NCBI GenBank assembly: GCA_025363715.1
Contig: JANYLR010000096.1
Location: forward strand, 1-33,065
Direction: 5' to 3'
Length of the DNA stretch: 33,065 nt
DNA from: Holophagaceae bacterium
GTDB taxonomy: Bacteria; Acidobacteriota; Holophagae; Holophagales; Holophagaceae
Shown here: piece by piece, positions 22,773 through 31,741 of the stretch
Layout: each line of letters opens with the position of its first letter
Numbering within the stretch: the stretch's first letter is position 1
Translations under genes and position numbers: made by a program
The notes under the pieces: model-generated
What the model saw: the letters and a program-made list of their open reading frames with translations, nothing else
Database searches by the model: none
Told to the model about the DNA's origin: nothing

Positions 22773-24209
22773 ATGTCGAACTCCAATCAATCCAGCGGCC
22801 CGAAGCCGGTTCCCCTCCCGGCGAAAACCAGCTCGGGACCGAAGCCGGTGCCACAGCCCCAGCGCCCCCAGGGGGCCGAAATGCTGGCGGAGCTCATGCA
22901 GGCTCAGCGGCAGCTCACCCAGGCCATGCACGAGGCGAGGGACCTGCGGACCAAGCTGAGCCGCCGCTCCCACCAGATGCAGGTGCTCCAGCAGGTGTCC
23001 GAAATCCTGGCGGCCACTTCCAAGGGCGGGCAGGTGGTGAGCGTGGTGCTCGACGTGCTGGTTCAGGAATTCCACTGCCTGCGCGCGGTGGTCTGGACCC
23101 TGGAGGACGGCGGCGTCGGCTACATCCCCAAGGAGGGGACCGGGCTGAGCCGGGCGGAGTGGTCGGGCCTGCGGCTGCCGGCGCCGAACCCCTTTCCGGG
23201 CACGCCCCTGGTGATCTTCCAGAGCCAGTGGCTGGATTCGAGCAGCGGCGGGGCCACCCTTAGCGCCCTGCGGGGGACGGACGGCTCGCAGCTCTACTTC
23301 ATCCCCTTCGAGCACCAGCTGCTGCTGCTGGGTTTCGCCATCCTGGCCCTGCCCGGCGACCGCCACTGGGAGGAGGAGGATCTCGACTCCGTGACCATCC
23401 TCCAGCGGCAGGCGGCCATCTCCCTCTACAACGCCTGGCTGTTCCGGGATCTGTCCGAGCAGCGGGATGCCCTCCAGCGCCAGGCCCTGGAACTGGAGCG
23501 GGTCAATGACGCGCTGCGCGAGGCGGACCAGCTGAAGAGCGAATTCCTGGCCCTCACCAGCCACGAGCTCCGCACGCCGCTCACGGGCATCCTGGGCTTC
23601 ACCCGCCTGGTCATGGATGGCCTCTACGATGACGCCGAGGAAATGCGGTCCATGCTCCAGGACAGCTACTCCTCGGGCCAGCACCTGCTGGGGCTCCTGA
23701 ACGATATCCTCGACCTCGCCAAGATCGAATCCGGCAAGCTCGAAGTCCACCCCGAGCCCTTCAGCCTCCACGTCCTGATCGAGGAGGTGAAGCCCATCGC
23801 CGAGGCCTATCCCCGCAGGCCCGGCGTGGAACTCTTCTGGCCCGACCTGGCTGATATCCCCGAGGTGGTGGTGGATCCGAGCCGCCTCAAGCAGGTGATG
23901 CTCAACCTGCTCTCCAACGCCCTGAAGTTCACCAAGGAGGGCAGCGTCGCCGTGCAGGTGGAGCGTCATCCGGGGTTCATCACGATGCTGGTCCAGGACA
24001 CGGGCATCGGCGTGAGCCTGGAGGCCCAGACGCGGCTGTTCCAGAAGTTCGCCCAGGCCGAGGGGGGCCACAGCCGGGAATTCGGCGGCACGGGGCTGGG
24101 CCTGGTGATCTGCAAGCACATGATGGAGATGATGGGCGGCACCATCAACCTGAGCAGCGACGGGCTCGGCAAGGGCAGTATCTTGCGGATCACCATGCCT
24201 ATTGCGTGA
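22773..24209 (+). CDS. Soluble GAF-domain sensor histidine kinase
   Basis: The 478-residue protein begins with a Pro-rich, low-complexity segment with SGPKPVP repeated (residues 8-14 and 21-27). A coiled coil (about 35-75), a GAF-like sensor domain (about 75-225) and a second coiled coil (225-255) follow. HisKA then shows H264 in LTSHELRTPL, and HATPase shows NLLSNALKF, DTGIGV and GTGLGLVI. No transmembrane segment is seen, so it senses a cytoplasmic signal. It has no adjacent response regulator and is transcribed divergently from the sigma-operon kinase. GAAGG precedes the ATG closely. Confidence 0.9.
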   Translation: MSNSNQSSGPKPVPLPAKTSSGPKPVPQPQRPQGAEMLAELMQAQRQLTQAMHEARDLRTKLSRRSHQMQVLQQVSEILAATSKGGQVVSVVLDVLVQEFHCLRAVVWTLEDGGVGYIPKEGTGLSRAEWSGLRLPAPNPFPGTPLVIFQSQWLDSSSGGATLSALRGTDGSQLYFIPFEHQLLLLGFAILALPGDRHWEEEDLDSVTILQRQAAISLYNAWLFRDLSEQRDALQRQALELERVNDALREADQLKSEFLALTSHELRTPLTGILGFTRLVMDGLYDDAEEMRSMLQDSYSSGQHLLGLLNDILDLAKIESGKLEVHPEPFSLHVLIEEVKPIAEAYPRRPGVELFWPDLADIPEVVVDPSRLKQVMLNLLSNALKFTKEGSVAVQVERHPGFITMLVQDTGIGVSLEAQTRLFQKFAQAEGGHSREFGGTGLGLVICKHMMEMMGGTINLSSDGLGKGSILRITMPIA

Positions 24210-24241
24210 GCCTTGAGGTTCTGACCAGTCGCCGTTCCCTG

Positions 24242-24261
24242 CGCGGATCTGGCGATCCGCG
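24242..24261 (+). terminator. Hairpin after the GAF kinase gene
   Basis: CGCGGATC and GATCCGCG form a perfect 8-bp stem with a 4-nt loop, 32 nt after the kinase stop and before the aminotransferase gene. There is no downstream T-run, so it is only a possible terminator or mRNA 3'-end stabiliser. Confidence 0.35.
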
Positions 24262-24346
24262 ATAGGTGAATGGCGTCGGCTGGTGGTCGCGATCTAGCTG
24301 AACGGGGCGGCCGTGGGAGAATGAGCCATTGATTGCTGGAGACCCC

Positions 24347-25561
24347 ATGCCCTATCAGCGCCGAGCGGAGTTCCTGCCCTTCACCCGCCCCATGGTGGGC
24401 GAGGAGGAGATCGCGGAGATCATCGACACCATCCACAGCGGGTGGATCACCACGGGCCCGAAATCCGCGAAGTTCGAAGAGGCCCTGCAGGCCTACAACA
24501 GTGTGCCCCACTGCCTGGCCATGAACAGCGCCACCACCGCCCAGGAGATCACCCTGCAGGTGCTGCACCTGCAGCCGGGTGACGAGGTGATCACCACCTC
24601 ACTCACCTGGGTGAGCACCCTCAGCACCGTGGTGCTGCAGGGGGGCGTGCCGGTGCTGGTGGACATCGATCCCGTCACGCTGAACCTCGATCCCGCCAAG
24701 CTCGAGGCCGCCATCACGCCGCGCACCAGGGGCATCATCCCCGTGCACCTCACGGGCCTGCCCGGTGCCATGGACGCGATCTGGGCCGTCGCGGAGAAGC
24801 ACGGCCTCTGGGTCATCGAGGACGCGGCCCAGGCCATGGGCGCGCACTACAAAGGCACCAAGATCGGTGGCAATCCGCGCTCGATCATGAGCGTCTACAG
24901 CTTCCATCCCAACAAGAACATGACCACCGGCGAAGGCGGCGCCATCGCCTTCTTCAACGACGAGTACGAAAGCCGCATCAAGCGCCTGCGCTTCCACGGC
25001 ATCGACCGGGACGCCTGGAAGCGCTTCGCCAAGGAGGGCAGCCCGCACACGGAAGTCTTCGAGCCCGGCCGCAAGGCCAACTTCATGGACCTGCAGGCGG
25101 CGATGGGCCTGCACCAGATCGCCAAGCTCGACGGCTTCAACGCCCGGCGCGGCGTGCTGTTCCATCGCTACCTCGACCTGCTCAAGGACATGGACGAGGT
25201 GATGCTGCCATGGCCCGGCGACGCCGATCACGGGCACTGCTTCCACCTCTTTGTGCTGCGCGTCCACCCCGGGAAGATAGGCCTGGACCGCGATGCCTTT
25301 GTGGCGGCCCTGAAGGAAGAAAACATCGGCACGGGCATCCACTATCGCCCGGCCCATGTGCATCCCTGGTACCGGGACTACTACGCGGCGAATCCCTCGC
25401 ACCTGCCCAAGGATGGCCTGCACCACTCGGAGTGGAGCGGCGAGCGGCTCCTGAGCCTCCCCCTCTGGCCCGGCCTCACCGAAGCTGACCAGGATCAGGT
25501 GGTGGCCGCCATCCGCCGCGTGATCTCCCAGGCGAAAACCGCCAGCCGCATCCAGGTCTGA
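24347..25561 (+). CDS. DegT/DnrJ/EryC1 (ArnB-like) PLP-dependent sugar aminotransferase
   Basis: This 404-residue protein is a fold-type I aminotransferase that usually converts nucleotide-linked keto-sugars to amino-sugars. The PLP lysine is K190 in SFHPNKNMTTGEGG; the PLP-contact motif EDAAQAMGA is at about 158-166; the substrate loop GWITTGPKSAKFE is at 32-44; and HCFHLFVLRV and GIHYRP are near the C-terminus. The pattern is closest to ArnB/PseC-type enzymes. ATG 24347 behind GGAG is preferred to an in-frame ATG at 24329. No glycosyltransferase or sugar-nucleotide gene lies nearby, so the pathway (LPS, glycan or antibiotic sugar) is unknown. Confidence 0.9.
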   Translation: MPYQRRAEFLPFTRPMVGEEEIAEIIDTIHSGWITTGPKSAKFEEALQAYNSVPHCLAMNSATTAQEITLQVLHLQPGDEVITTSLTWVSTLSTVVLQGGVPVLVDIDPVTLNLDPAKLEAAITPRTRGIIPVHLTGLPGAMDAIWAVAEKHGLWVIEDAAQAMGAHYKGTKIGGNPRSIMSVYSFHPNKNMTTGEGGAIAFFNDEYESRIKRLRFHGIDRDAWKRFAKEGSPHTEVFEPGRKANFMDLQAAMGLHQIAKLDGFNARRGVLFHRYLDLLKDMDEVMLPWPGDADHGHCFHLFVLRVHPGKIGLDRDAFVAALKEENIGTGIHYRPAHVHPWYRDYYAANPSHLPKDGLHHSEWSGERLLSLPLWPGLTEADQDQVVAAIRRVISQAKTASRIQV

Positions 25562-25587
25562 TCGAGGGCATCACTGCCTGGGACCCC

Positions 25588-27057
25588 TCAGGTCCTCCGT
25601 TCATGGGGGAGGGTCGGCAGGGGGGCATAGACCGTGGCCAGGGGATCGTACATGTAGAGGTTCCCGATCTTGCCGGTGTAGGCGCAGGCGAACTGCTGGA
25701 TCTGGTCGGCGAAGCGGGTCAGCTCATCCCGGTCCCTGAACATGGGTCCCCAGGTGGGATTGAAGGCCGCCTCCACGGAGCGGCGGAGGTCTTCCAACTC
25801 GAGGAACTGCACCTCGGCCCGCCGCTGGAGGGTCTCGGCGCTGGCAGCCAGCTGGGTGGCCTCCTGGTCCAGGGCCTGCATGGCCTCTGAGCTGAGGCGC
25901 TGGCCCAGCACGTGCCGTCGGGCCCGGTTCCGCTTCCACTGGTCCTGCAGGACCGAAGCCCGCCGCAGGGTGCGCCGCCGGGCCGTCTCGAGCCGGTACA
26001 GCTCCCGCAGGTCCACGGCCTTGGCCTCCAGGAGCCGCAGCTCCCGCTCCAGCTCCGGCACCAGCAGCAGGGTGCGCCAGGAGGCGTTCTTCTTGGACCG
26101 CAGCACGTCGCCGTAGATGTGGTCACCCACGTAGAGCACTTCCTCGCCCTGGGCTTCCAGCAAGAATTCCAGCCAGGGGGCATTGCCGCCGCTGAAGCAG
26201 CGGGGATGGCCCGCCAGGGCATGGGGTTCGGGTGTCTCCAGGAAGAAGGCCGGCTTGCGGCTGCTCACCACCACCAGATCGAAGTAGCCCAGCCAGTGGG
26301 GCCGGGCCTCGTCCTGGCCATTGAGCAGGTGGCCCAGCACGCCGTCCGTGAAGGTCCAGTCGCTGTTGGTGAGGAGGAAGAGCTTCTTGCCGGATCGCTT
26401 CAGGCGGTCCAGGGCCAGGGCCAGCTGGGGATCGTGCGGAATGAAGAAATCCCGGTGCTGGAGGATCTCGGCCTTCATTTCGCCATTGCGGTGGGCCGTA
26501 TCGATGGCCCACCGGACATCCTGGAACAGCTCAAGGTAGTTTCCTGCCTTCAGGATGCCCTGGTCGAAGCCGTCGACCAGGCGGGCGTACAGGTGGCTTT
26601 CGGGGATCTCGAACAGGGTGTCGATGTTGCGGAAACCCTTGGCCGCCGTGGAGAGGCGTCGTCGGCCATAGACCGCCTCCATCTCCGCCCGCGCCATGGC
26701 CCGACTGCCATGGCAGGCCCGCACCACCTGGCGTTCCCGGTTGAGCTTCAGCAGGTTGCCGCGTAGCCCATCCAGCACCAGGCCCCGCACCGCGAAGTCG
26801 GGGTCGAAGTCGATCTCAAGCAGCCAGGGCGAGTAGCCCTGGTCCCGCACCAGCAGCCGCGCTGCCTTCTTGAAGGCCAGCTCGTCGATCTCCGGGGACT
26901 TGTAGCGGGCCAGGGTATGGTCCATGTCGAAACCCACGGCCTTGATCTCCCCCATGGGCAGCGTCCGGAGCGCAAAGAGCTTGTGCGACGGCGGTAGCCG
27001 GTCCTCCCCCTCCGTCAGGGGCGGCGTGGCGAGGAAGGCGGGATCCCAGGCGGTCAT
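25588..27057 (-). CDS. HAD-superfamily purine 5'-nucleotidase (cN-II-like, HAD-IG)
   Basis: The 489-residue protein has the HAD nucleophile motif FDMDHTLARY (D44, D46), motif II in FLLTNSDWTFTDGV and motif IV in YVGDHIYGDVLRSKKN. This is the pattern of eukaryotic-type cytosolic IMP/GMP 5'-nucleotidases, also found in bacteria. It should dephosphorylate purine nucleoside monophosphates in the cytosol. A long coiled coil (about 355-440) lies in the C-terminal third. It is convergent with the aminotransferase gene, with only 26 bp between the stops. No clear ribosome site precedes ATG 27057. Confidence 0.88.
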   Translation of the reverse strand: MTAWDPAFLATPPLTEGEDRLPPSHKLFALRTLPMGEIKAVGFDMDHTLARYKSPEIDELAFKKAARLLVRDQGYSPWLLEIDFDPDFAVRGLVLDGLRGNLLKLNRERQVVRACHGSRAMARAEMEAVYGRRRLSTAAKGFRNIDTLFEIPESHLYARLVDGFDQGILKAGNYLELFQDVRWAIDTAHRNGEMKAEILQHRDFFIPHDPQLALALDRLKRSGKKLFLLTNSDWTFTDGVLGHLLNGQDEARPHWLGYFDLVVVSSRKPAFFLETPEPHALAGHPRCFSGGNAPWLEFLLEAQGEEVLYVGDHIYGDVLRSKKNASWRTLLLVPELERELRLLEAKAVDLRELYRLETARRRTLRRASVLQDQWKRNRARRHVLGQRLSSEAMQALDQEATQLAASAETLQRRAEVQFLELEDLRRSVEAAFNPTWGPMFRDRDELTRFADQIQQFACAYTGKIGNLYMYDPLATVYAPLPTLPHERRT

Positions 27058-27093
27058 GGCAGGAGTGTACTTCGGCAGGCCAGCGCCGGAGGA

Positions 27094-27507
27094 TCAATCC
27101 GGCTCCGAGCCGATGCCGTGGGTAATGCTCTGGTGCCCGAACACGCCGAAGGCCAGCCGCCGGAAGCGCTCGCTGTGGCCCCAGTCCTTCTCCCGGTCCA
27201 TCCAGAGCTTGTAGTGGATGAGCTCGTGCTCGAGGATGCGCAGCTGGACTTCTTCCGGCGCGTGGCAGTTCATCCCGCACACCTGCTGGGGCCAGGGCCA
27301 GTCCCGGCGGCGCAGCAGGGGGATGCTGAGGCGGATCTCCGGGTGCCACTTGCCCCGCGCATCCTTCTCGATCACGAAGAGCCCCGCGCAGCGCACCATG
27401 CGCGGCGACCAGATCACGGGCGGCGGCGGGATGTCCCAGCCCGCCTCGCGGAGGATGGCCTGGGCGCGGTGCCGGAGGGTGAGGATCTTGGCGCCAGGTT
27501 CAGGCAT
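27094..27507 (-). CDS. SprT-like zinc metalloprotein
   Basis: The 137-residue protein shows HELIH (H94, E95, H98), an HExxH zinc motif, followed by WGHSERFRRL with H111 as probable third ligand. This is the SprT/Spartan-type arrangement. Two Cys residues (C77 and C81 in CGMNC) precede it; there is no C-terminal zinc ribbon. SprT-like proteins are putative peptidases, and the bacterial forms are poorly characterised. The gene lies 36 bp upstream of the nucleotidase gene on the same strand and may share its transcript. Confidence 0.75.
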   Translation of the reverse strand: MPEPGAKILTLRHRAQAILREAGWDIPPPPVIWSPRMVRCAGLFVIEKDARGKWHPEIRLSIPLLRRRDWPWPQQVCGMNCHAPEEVQLRILEHELIHYKLWMDREKDWGHSERFRRLAFGVFGHQSITHGIGSEPD

Positions 27508-27527
27508 CCCGAAGCCTACGCGCGGCC

Positions 27528-28094
27528 CTACTTCCGCGCCTTTTCCACGACCTTGCTGTGTTTGAAGGAACCGACCAGGAGGTTGGGGCCCTGGTCGGCG
27601 ATGCCGGATTCCAGGGTCTCGATGCCGTAGTAGAACTGCTGGTCCATGTAGCTCAGCTGGGGGGAACCGAGCTCGGGCAGGGCCCGCAGTACGGCCACGG
27701 CCAGATGCACAAGGGCGTCGACGGCCTGGTACTGGATGGTGGCGGCCCGGTCCAGCAGCAGGTTGTCTTCATGCTTGTTCAAGGGCCGGGAATAGTAAAT
27801 GATCTTGCCGTCGAAGCAGATGTGGGTGCCATCGGTGGAAATAGTGAAGACCTTGCCCTTGTCCGTGACGTCGAACTGGTAGGCCGTACCCTTCCGGAAG
27901 GAGGTCATCAGGCCCTGGAACTTAGGGTGCTTGAGGTACGAGATGCCAAGGTTGGTCTTCTTGGCGACCGGCCTCAGCTCTCCGGCGGTCGGGCCATACA
28001 TCATGTGGTTGTACCGCAGGGCTTCCAGGCGTTCCTCCGGAGACTGCCGCTTCTCCTTGACCTTTTTGGGCGCTTTCTCGGGACTTGCGTTCAT
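27528..28094 (-). CDS. Conserved-looking protein of unknown function
   Basis: The ATG at 28094 behind AAGGAG gives 188-189 residues; an upstream in-frame start at 28109 is less likely. The N-terminus is Lys/Pro/Glu-rich (about 1-25). The remainder looks globular, with beta-rich segments (YQFDVTDKGKVFTISTDG, ICFDGKIIYYSRPL) and helices (AATIQYQAVDALVHLAVAVLRAL). There is no signal peptide, membrane helix or metal motif, and I recognise no family. It is 20 bp upstream of the SprT-like gene on the same strand, so the two may form an operon. Confidence 0.6.
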   Translation of the reverse strand: MNASPEKAPKKVKEKRQSPEERLEALRYNHMMYGPTAGELRPVAKKTNLGISYLKHPKFQGLMTSFRKGTAYQFDVTDKGKVFTISTDGTHICFDGKIIYYSRPLNKHEDNLLLDRAATIQYQAVDALVHLAVAVLRALPELGSPQLSYMDQQFYYGIETLESGIADQGPNLLVGSFKHSKVVEKARK

Positions 28095-28235
28095 GGAGCT
28101 CCTTGTCACTTGCCGACGCTATGAATGATTGTCGCACAGAGCCACCTCCCTGCGTTCCCTGGGCCCCCGGCTCGCTTCGCGTGAAGGGTGGGCTCATACT
28201 TTCCTGCGGATGCCGTTTCTCCAGGGAGATCCCCC

Positions 28236-28733
28236 ATGAACAAGCCCAGCCTTCCCCTTGCCCTCCTCTTGTTGCTCTGCCCAGTCACCGGCAGGGCCCA
28301 GGTGGGAATCCACATCGAACTCGGCCTGCCGGTGGCCCCGCCCCTGGTGTTGATCCAGCCCGGGATCCAGGTGGTGGAGGGCTTCCACGAGGAAGTCTTC
28401 TTCCACCGGGGCTGGTACTGGTGCCGGCGGCCGGATGGCTGGTATCGGTCCCGCTCCCCCCGGGCCCGGTTTGCCTGGGTCGAGCGGCATCGCGTTCCCG
28501 GCGCCCTGGTTAGAGTTCCCACGGGTCACTACCGCAACTGGCACCGCGATGGGCGGCCCGGGGAACACCGGGGGGTGGGGCCGGGCCACCGGGAGGAACG
28601 CCGGCAGGAACGCAAGGAAGACCGCCGGGAGGAACGCCGGCAAGAGCACCGGGGAGAGCACGGGGGCGACCGGCAACATGAAGGCCGCGACCGTGACCGG
28701 GAGCGTCACGGGGATGGCCACGACAGCCGCTAG
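28236..28733 (+). CDS. Secreted protein with YXWGXW-like core and charged repetitive tail
   Basis: ATG 28236 behind GGGAG gives 165 residues with a signal peptide (MNKPSLPLALLLLLCPVTGRA, cleavage near residue 21-22). The mature part has a short hydrophobic segment and then a Trp/Tyr/Arg-rich core (GWYWCRRPDGWYRS), like exported YXWGXW-repeat proteins. The last 60 or so residues are almost entirely Arg, Glu, His, Gly and Asp in short repeats. The DNA of the tail contains a 16-nt exact repeat (28591-28606 and 28627-28642) at 36-nt spacing. Function is unknown; a periplasmic or surface role is inferred. Confidence 0.6.
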   Translation: MNKPSLPLALLLLLCPVTGRAQVGIHIELGLPVAPPLVLIQPGIQVVEGFHEEVFFHRGWYWCRRPDGWYRSRSPRARFAWVERHRVPGALVRVPTGHYRNWHRDGRPGEHRGVGPGHREERRQERKEDRREERRQEHRGEHGGDRQHEGRDRDRERHGDGHDSR

Positions 28734-28856
28734 GGCCGGCACAAAATCTTGCAATGGCCGTGAGGCAACGATGACCTATTCATCAGCATTGACCGAAAGG
28801 TCTATGCTGGTGACAGTGCGTCGATTCCAGCTGCAGGTCGGTTCCCCGGAGATCCC

Positions 28857-30323
28857 ATGCTGATGACCCTCTTCCTTTCGGCCCTCCTGCAGGCCCCACC
28901 GGCCCAGGAAGCGAGCGCCATCACCCACCGACCGGCGCTGCCGGCCCTGGTGGCCAAGGCCCCGGGGAAGCCCGAGTACGGCCTTCACATCAGCTCGCCC
29001 CAGGGGCAGTTCATCTTCACGAACCTTCGCTATTCGCCGCTCCAGCCCAAGGGCGATGCAACCCTCTACCGCGTGACGGGCCCCGCGGCCATGGGGCCCT
29101 ATCGCCTGGGCACCGAACTGGGCGGCCCTTCCAAGTTCACGAAGCTGGATGTCAGCGGACGGTACCAGGGGAATTTCTTCGAGATCAAGAAGGTGGTGGA
29201 CGGAAGCGCCGCCAAGGAAGCCGGACTGGACGAAGACTGGTCCATCCTCAGCGTGGATGGGCAGAACTTCGGTTGGAACATCCAATCCTTGATCGCCTAC
29301 ATGACCACGCGCCCCGCCATCGAGGTGGCCGCCATCAAGGCGAAAGGGTGGGGGATGGGGTCCACTACGAAGACCTTCCAGATCCAGCTGCGGAAGCTGG
29401 AGGCGCTGCCGGATCCAACGGATGCCTTCCTCGTCCCGGAGCAGGTGGATGAACTCAAGCCTTTCCTCGCCCAGCCCACCACTCTGTTCGAGCTTGTCCG
29501 GAGCCGCTCTGCCCTACCCCGCTTCAAGGCCCTGCCCGTGGAACTGCAAGGTGAGACCCTGTGGGTCGTCCGCGGGGTCCCGACTTTCACACCTCAGCCC
29601 ACAGGAGGACGGGACCGTTTTTCAGCAAGAGTCTCAAGGGGAGCACCCATGCCCCAGCCTCAGGCCGTGGAGGCCCAAGGTGGCATCGTCCTCGAATTCT
29701 GGAAGCAAGAACCCGGTTCCAATCTCGCGCAATCCAGTCCCGCTGCCCTTTGTGCAGAACCCATCGATGGCCTCGTTCCGGGCCGGGTGTTCACGTTCCA
29801 GGGTCGCTGGCTCCGCGTCCAGGAGGTCGAGGTCGAAGCCCCCACCGGCCGTCTCGCGAAGCTCCGGCTCGCGCCCTGGGCCGCGGACGTCACTGCCCTC
29901 CTGTCGGGCGCCACCCTGGCCTCGAACCTGGGCTCGGGGGCCCAGCCCGGTCAGCAGGAAGCTCTCGAGCAGCAGGCCAACGACGCGCTGGTGGAATGGA
30001 AGACCCGCACCTTGCCGGGCCTCTTGGCCAACCAGGGCCTGGCCCCGACGGAGGACCTGGTGGTCCGAGCTGAAAAGGGCCTACTCCTCCTGGATCTAGA
30101 GGTGAAGGGCATCCGCTCCCGCCTGGATGCCAAGACCCGGGCCGAAGCCGAGCAGAAGGCCCACGCGCAACTTGCCGCCACGGGCCGGGGGGCCGCGCCG
30201 CCACCGACCGTCCTGCCGACCACGGAAAGCGAGCGCCTGGCCGACCTGCTGGATCAGCGCAAGGCCATCCTCATGGCCATCCTGGGCAGTGCCAAGCAGG
30301 CTCTGGTGCAGCAGCGAAGGTAA
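28857..30323 (+). CDS. Secreted PDZ-like protein, paralog A
   Basis: The 488-residue protein starts at ATG 28857 behind GGAG. It has a short hydrophobic N-terminus (LFLSALLQ) that may be a weak signal peptide, then a region of unknown fold, and a PDZ-like segment at about 105-180 (VVDGSAAKEAGLDEDWSILSVDG). The C-terminal third is Ala/Glu/Gln-rich and likely helical, ending QALVQQRR. It is a clear paralog of the next gene, sharing blocks such as FIFTNLRYSPLQ, LPVELQGETLWVVRGVP and LEVKGIRSRLDA. Copy A alone has about 30 extra residues (about 243-275), Gln/Pro/Arg-rich, directly after RGVP. Function is unknown; PDZ domains usually bind peptide C-termini. Confidence 0.7.
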   Translation: MLMTLFLSALLQAPPAQEASAITHRPALPALVAKAPGKPEYGLHISSPQGQFIFTNLRYSPLQPKGDATLYRVTGPAAMGPYRLGTELGGPSKFTKLDVSGRYQGNFFEIKKVVDGSAAKEAGLDEDWSILSVDGQNFGWNIQSLIAYMTTRPAIEVAAIKAKGWGMGSTTKTFQIQLRKLEALPDPTDAFLVPEQVDELKPFLAQPTTLFELVRSRSALPRFKALPVELQGETLWVVRGVPTFTPQPTGGRDRFSARVSRGAPMPQPQAVEAQGGIVLEFWKQEPGSNLAQSSPAALCAEPIDGLVPGRVFTFQGRWLRVQEVEVEAPTGRLAKLRLAPWAADVTALLSGATLASNLGSGAQPGQQEALEQQANDALVEWKTRTLPGLLANQGLAPTEDLVVRAEKGLLLLDLEVKGIRSRLDAKTRAEAEQKAHAQLAATGRGAAPPPTVLPTTESERLADLLDQRKAILMAILGSAKQALVQQRR

Positions 30324-30364
30324 TGGCAAGGAGATCGACCACGGCCATTTGAAGAGGGGATCGA

Positions 30365-31738
30365 ATGCTCATCGCTCTGGGTCTATCGGCCCTCCTGCAG
30401 GGCCCACCAGCCCAGGATGCGAACGCCATCTCCCACCGGCCAGCGCTGCCCGCCCTGGCGGCCAAGGCGCCGGGCAGGCCCGAGTACGGCCTCCATATCA
30501 CCTCGCCCCAGGGTCAGTTCATCTTCACGAACCTTCGCTATTCGCCTCTTCAGACCACGAGCAATGCGACGCTCTACCGCGTGAAGGGCCCCGCGGGCTG
30601 GGGGCCCTACCGCCTGGGGCTCGGCCTGGATGGCATCTCCCACTGGGTACGGCCGGATTTGAAGGCGAAATATGATGGAAGTTTCTTCGACATCCAGAAG
30701 GCCATCGAGGGAGGCGCCGCCAAGGAGGCGGGGCTGGACGAGGACTGGTGCATCCTCAGCGTGGATGGGCAGAATTTCGGTTGGAATGCAGACGCCCTGT
30801 CCACCTACTGGACCACGCGACCCTCCATCGAAGTGCTCGCCCTCAAACGGAAGGGGTGGGGGATGGGGGTACGGAGGAAGACCTTCCAGCTCCAGCTCCA
30901 GCAAGTGGACAAGCCCGCGGACCCAACAGATGCCGAACTCGTCCCGGAGGCGCCGAAGGAGCTCAAGCCCTACATCGACAAGGCCGACATCTGGGTCCAC
31001 CTGATCAAAAGCCGCTCAGAGCTGCCCCGTTTCAGGGCCCTGCCCGTGGAATTGCAAGGCGAGACCCTGTGGGTCGTCCGGGGGGTGCCCCCGGGCTCGA
31101 TCATCCTCGAGTTCTGGAAAGGGGACCCGCGTTGGGGATCAAGGCAGCTCCACCCTGAGGCCCTGTGGGCCGAACCTGAGGATGGCCTGGTCAGCGGCAG
31201 GATCCTGAAGGTGCGTGAACAGTGGTACCGCATTCAGGATGTAGAGGTGGAGGCCCGTTCCGGCCGCCTGCTCAAGCTCGCCCTGCAGCCCTGGACAACC
31301 GATGTGCCGGGGCTTCTGGCGGGCGCAGACCTGTCCCGGTACCTGGGACCAAAGGCGGCCATCGCCCACCGGGAATTCCTCGAAGAGCTGGCCAACGATG
31401 CGCTGCTGGAGTGGAAGACCCGTACGCTGCCCGGGTTGCTCTCCACCCAGGGCCTGGGGTCCACCGAGGACATGGTGATCCGCCTGGAGCGGGGAATACT
31501 CAAGCTGGATCTCGAGGTGAAGGGGATCCGTTCCCGGCTGGATGCCAGGGCCCGGGCCGAAACCGAACAGAAGGCCCAGGCGGAACTCGCCGCCAAAAAC
31601 GGGGCACCACCACCGCAAGCCCAGGTGCCTCCCGCAAGTGAGAGCGAACGTCTCGCCGACCTGCTGGAGCAGCGCAAGGCCATCCTCACTGCCATCCTCG
31701 GCAGCGCCAAGCAGTCCCTCGCCAACCTTCGGAGGTGA
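30365..31738 (+). CDS. Secreted PDZ-like protein, paralog B
   Basis: The 457-residue protein starts at ATG 30365 behind GAGGGG, 41 bp after paralog A. It has the same plan: short hydrophobic N-terminus (LIALGLSALLQ), a PDZ-like segment (AIEGGAAKEAGLDEDWCILSVDG), a middle domain with LEFWKGDP, and a helical C-terminus ending SLANLRR. It lacks the insertion seen in paralog A. A 32-nt stretch is identical in both genes (29007-29038 and 30515-30546), including synonymous positions, which suggests recent duplication or gene conversion. No catalytic motif was seen. Confidence 0.7.
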   Translation: MLIALGLSALLQGPPAQDANAISHRPALPALAAKAPGRPEYGLHITSPQGQFIFTNLRYSPLQTTSNATLYRVKGPAGWGPYRLGLGLDGISHWVRPDLKAKYDGSFFDIQKAIEGGAAKEAGLDEDWCILSVDGQNFGWNADALSTYWTTRPSIEVLALKRKGWGMGVRRKTFQLQLQQVDKPADPTDAELVPEAPKELKPYIDKADIWVHLIKSRSELPRFRALPVELQGETLWVVRGVPPGSIILEFWKGDPRWGSRQLHPEALWAEPEDGLVSGRILKVREQWYRIQDVEVEARSGRLLKLALQPWTTDVPGLLAGADLSRYLGPKAAIAHREFLEELANDALLEWKTRTLPGLLSTQGLGSTEDMVIRLERGILKLDLEVKGIRSRLDARARAETEQKAQAELAAKNGAPPPQAQVPPASESERLADLLEQRKAILTAILGSAKQSLANLRR

Positions 31739-31741
31739 CCC

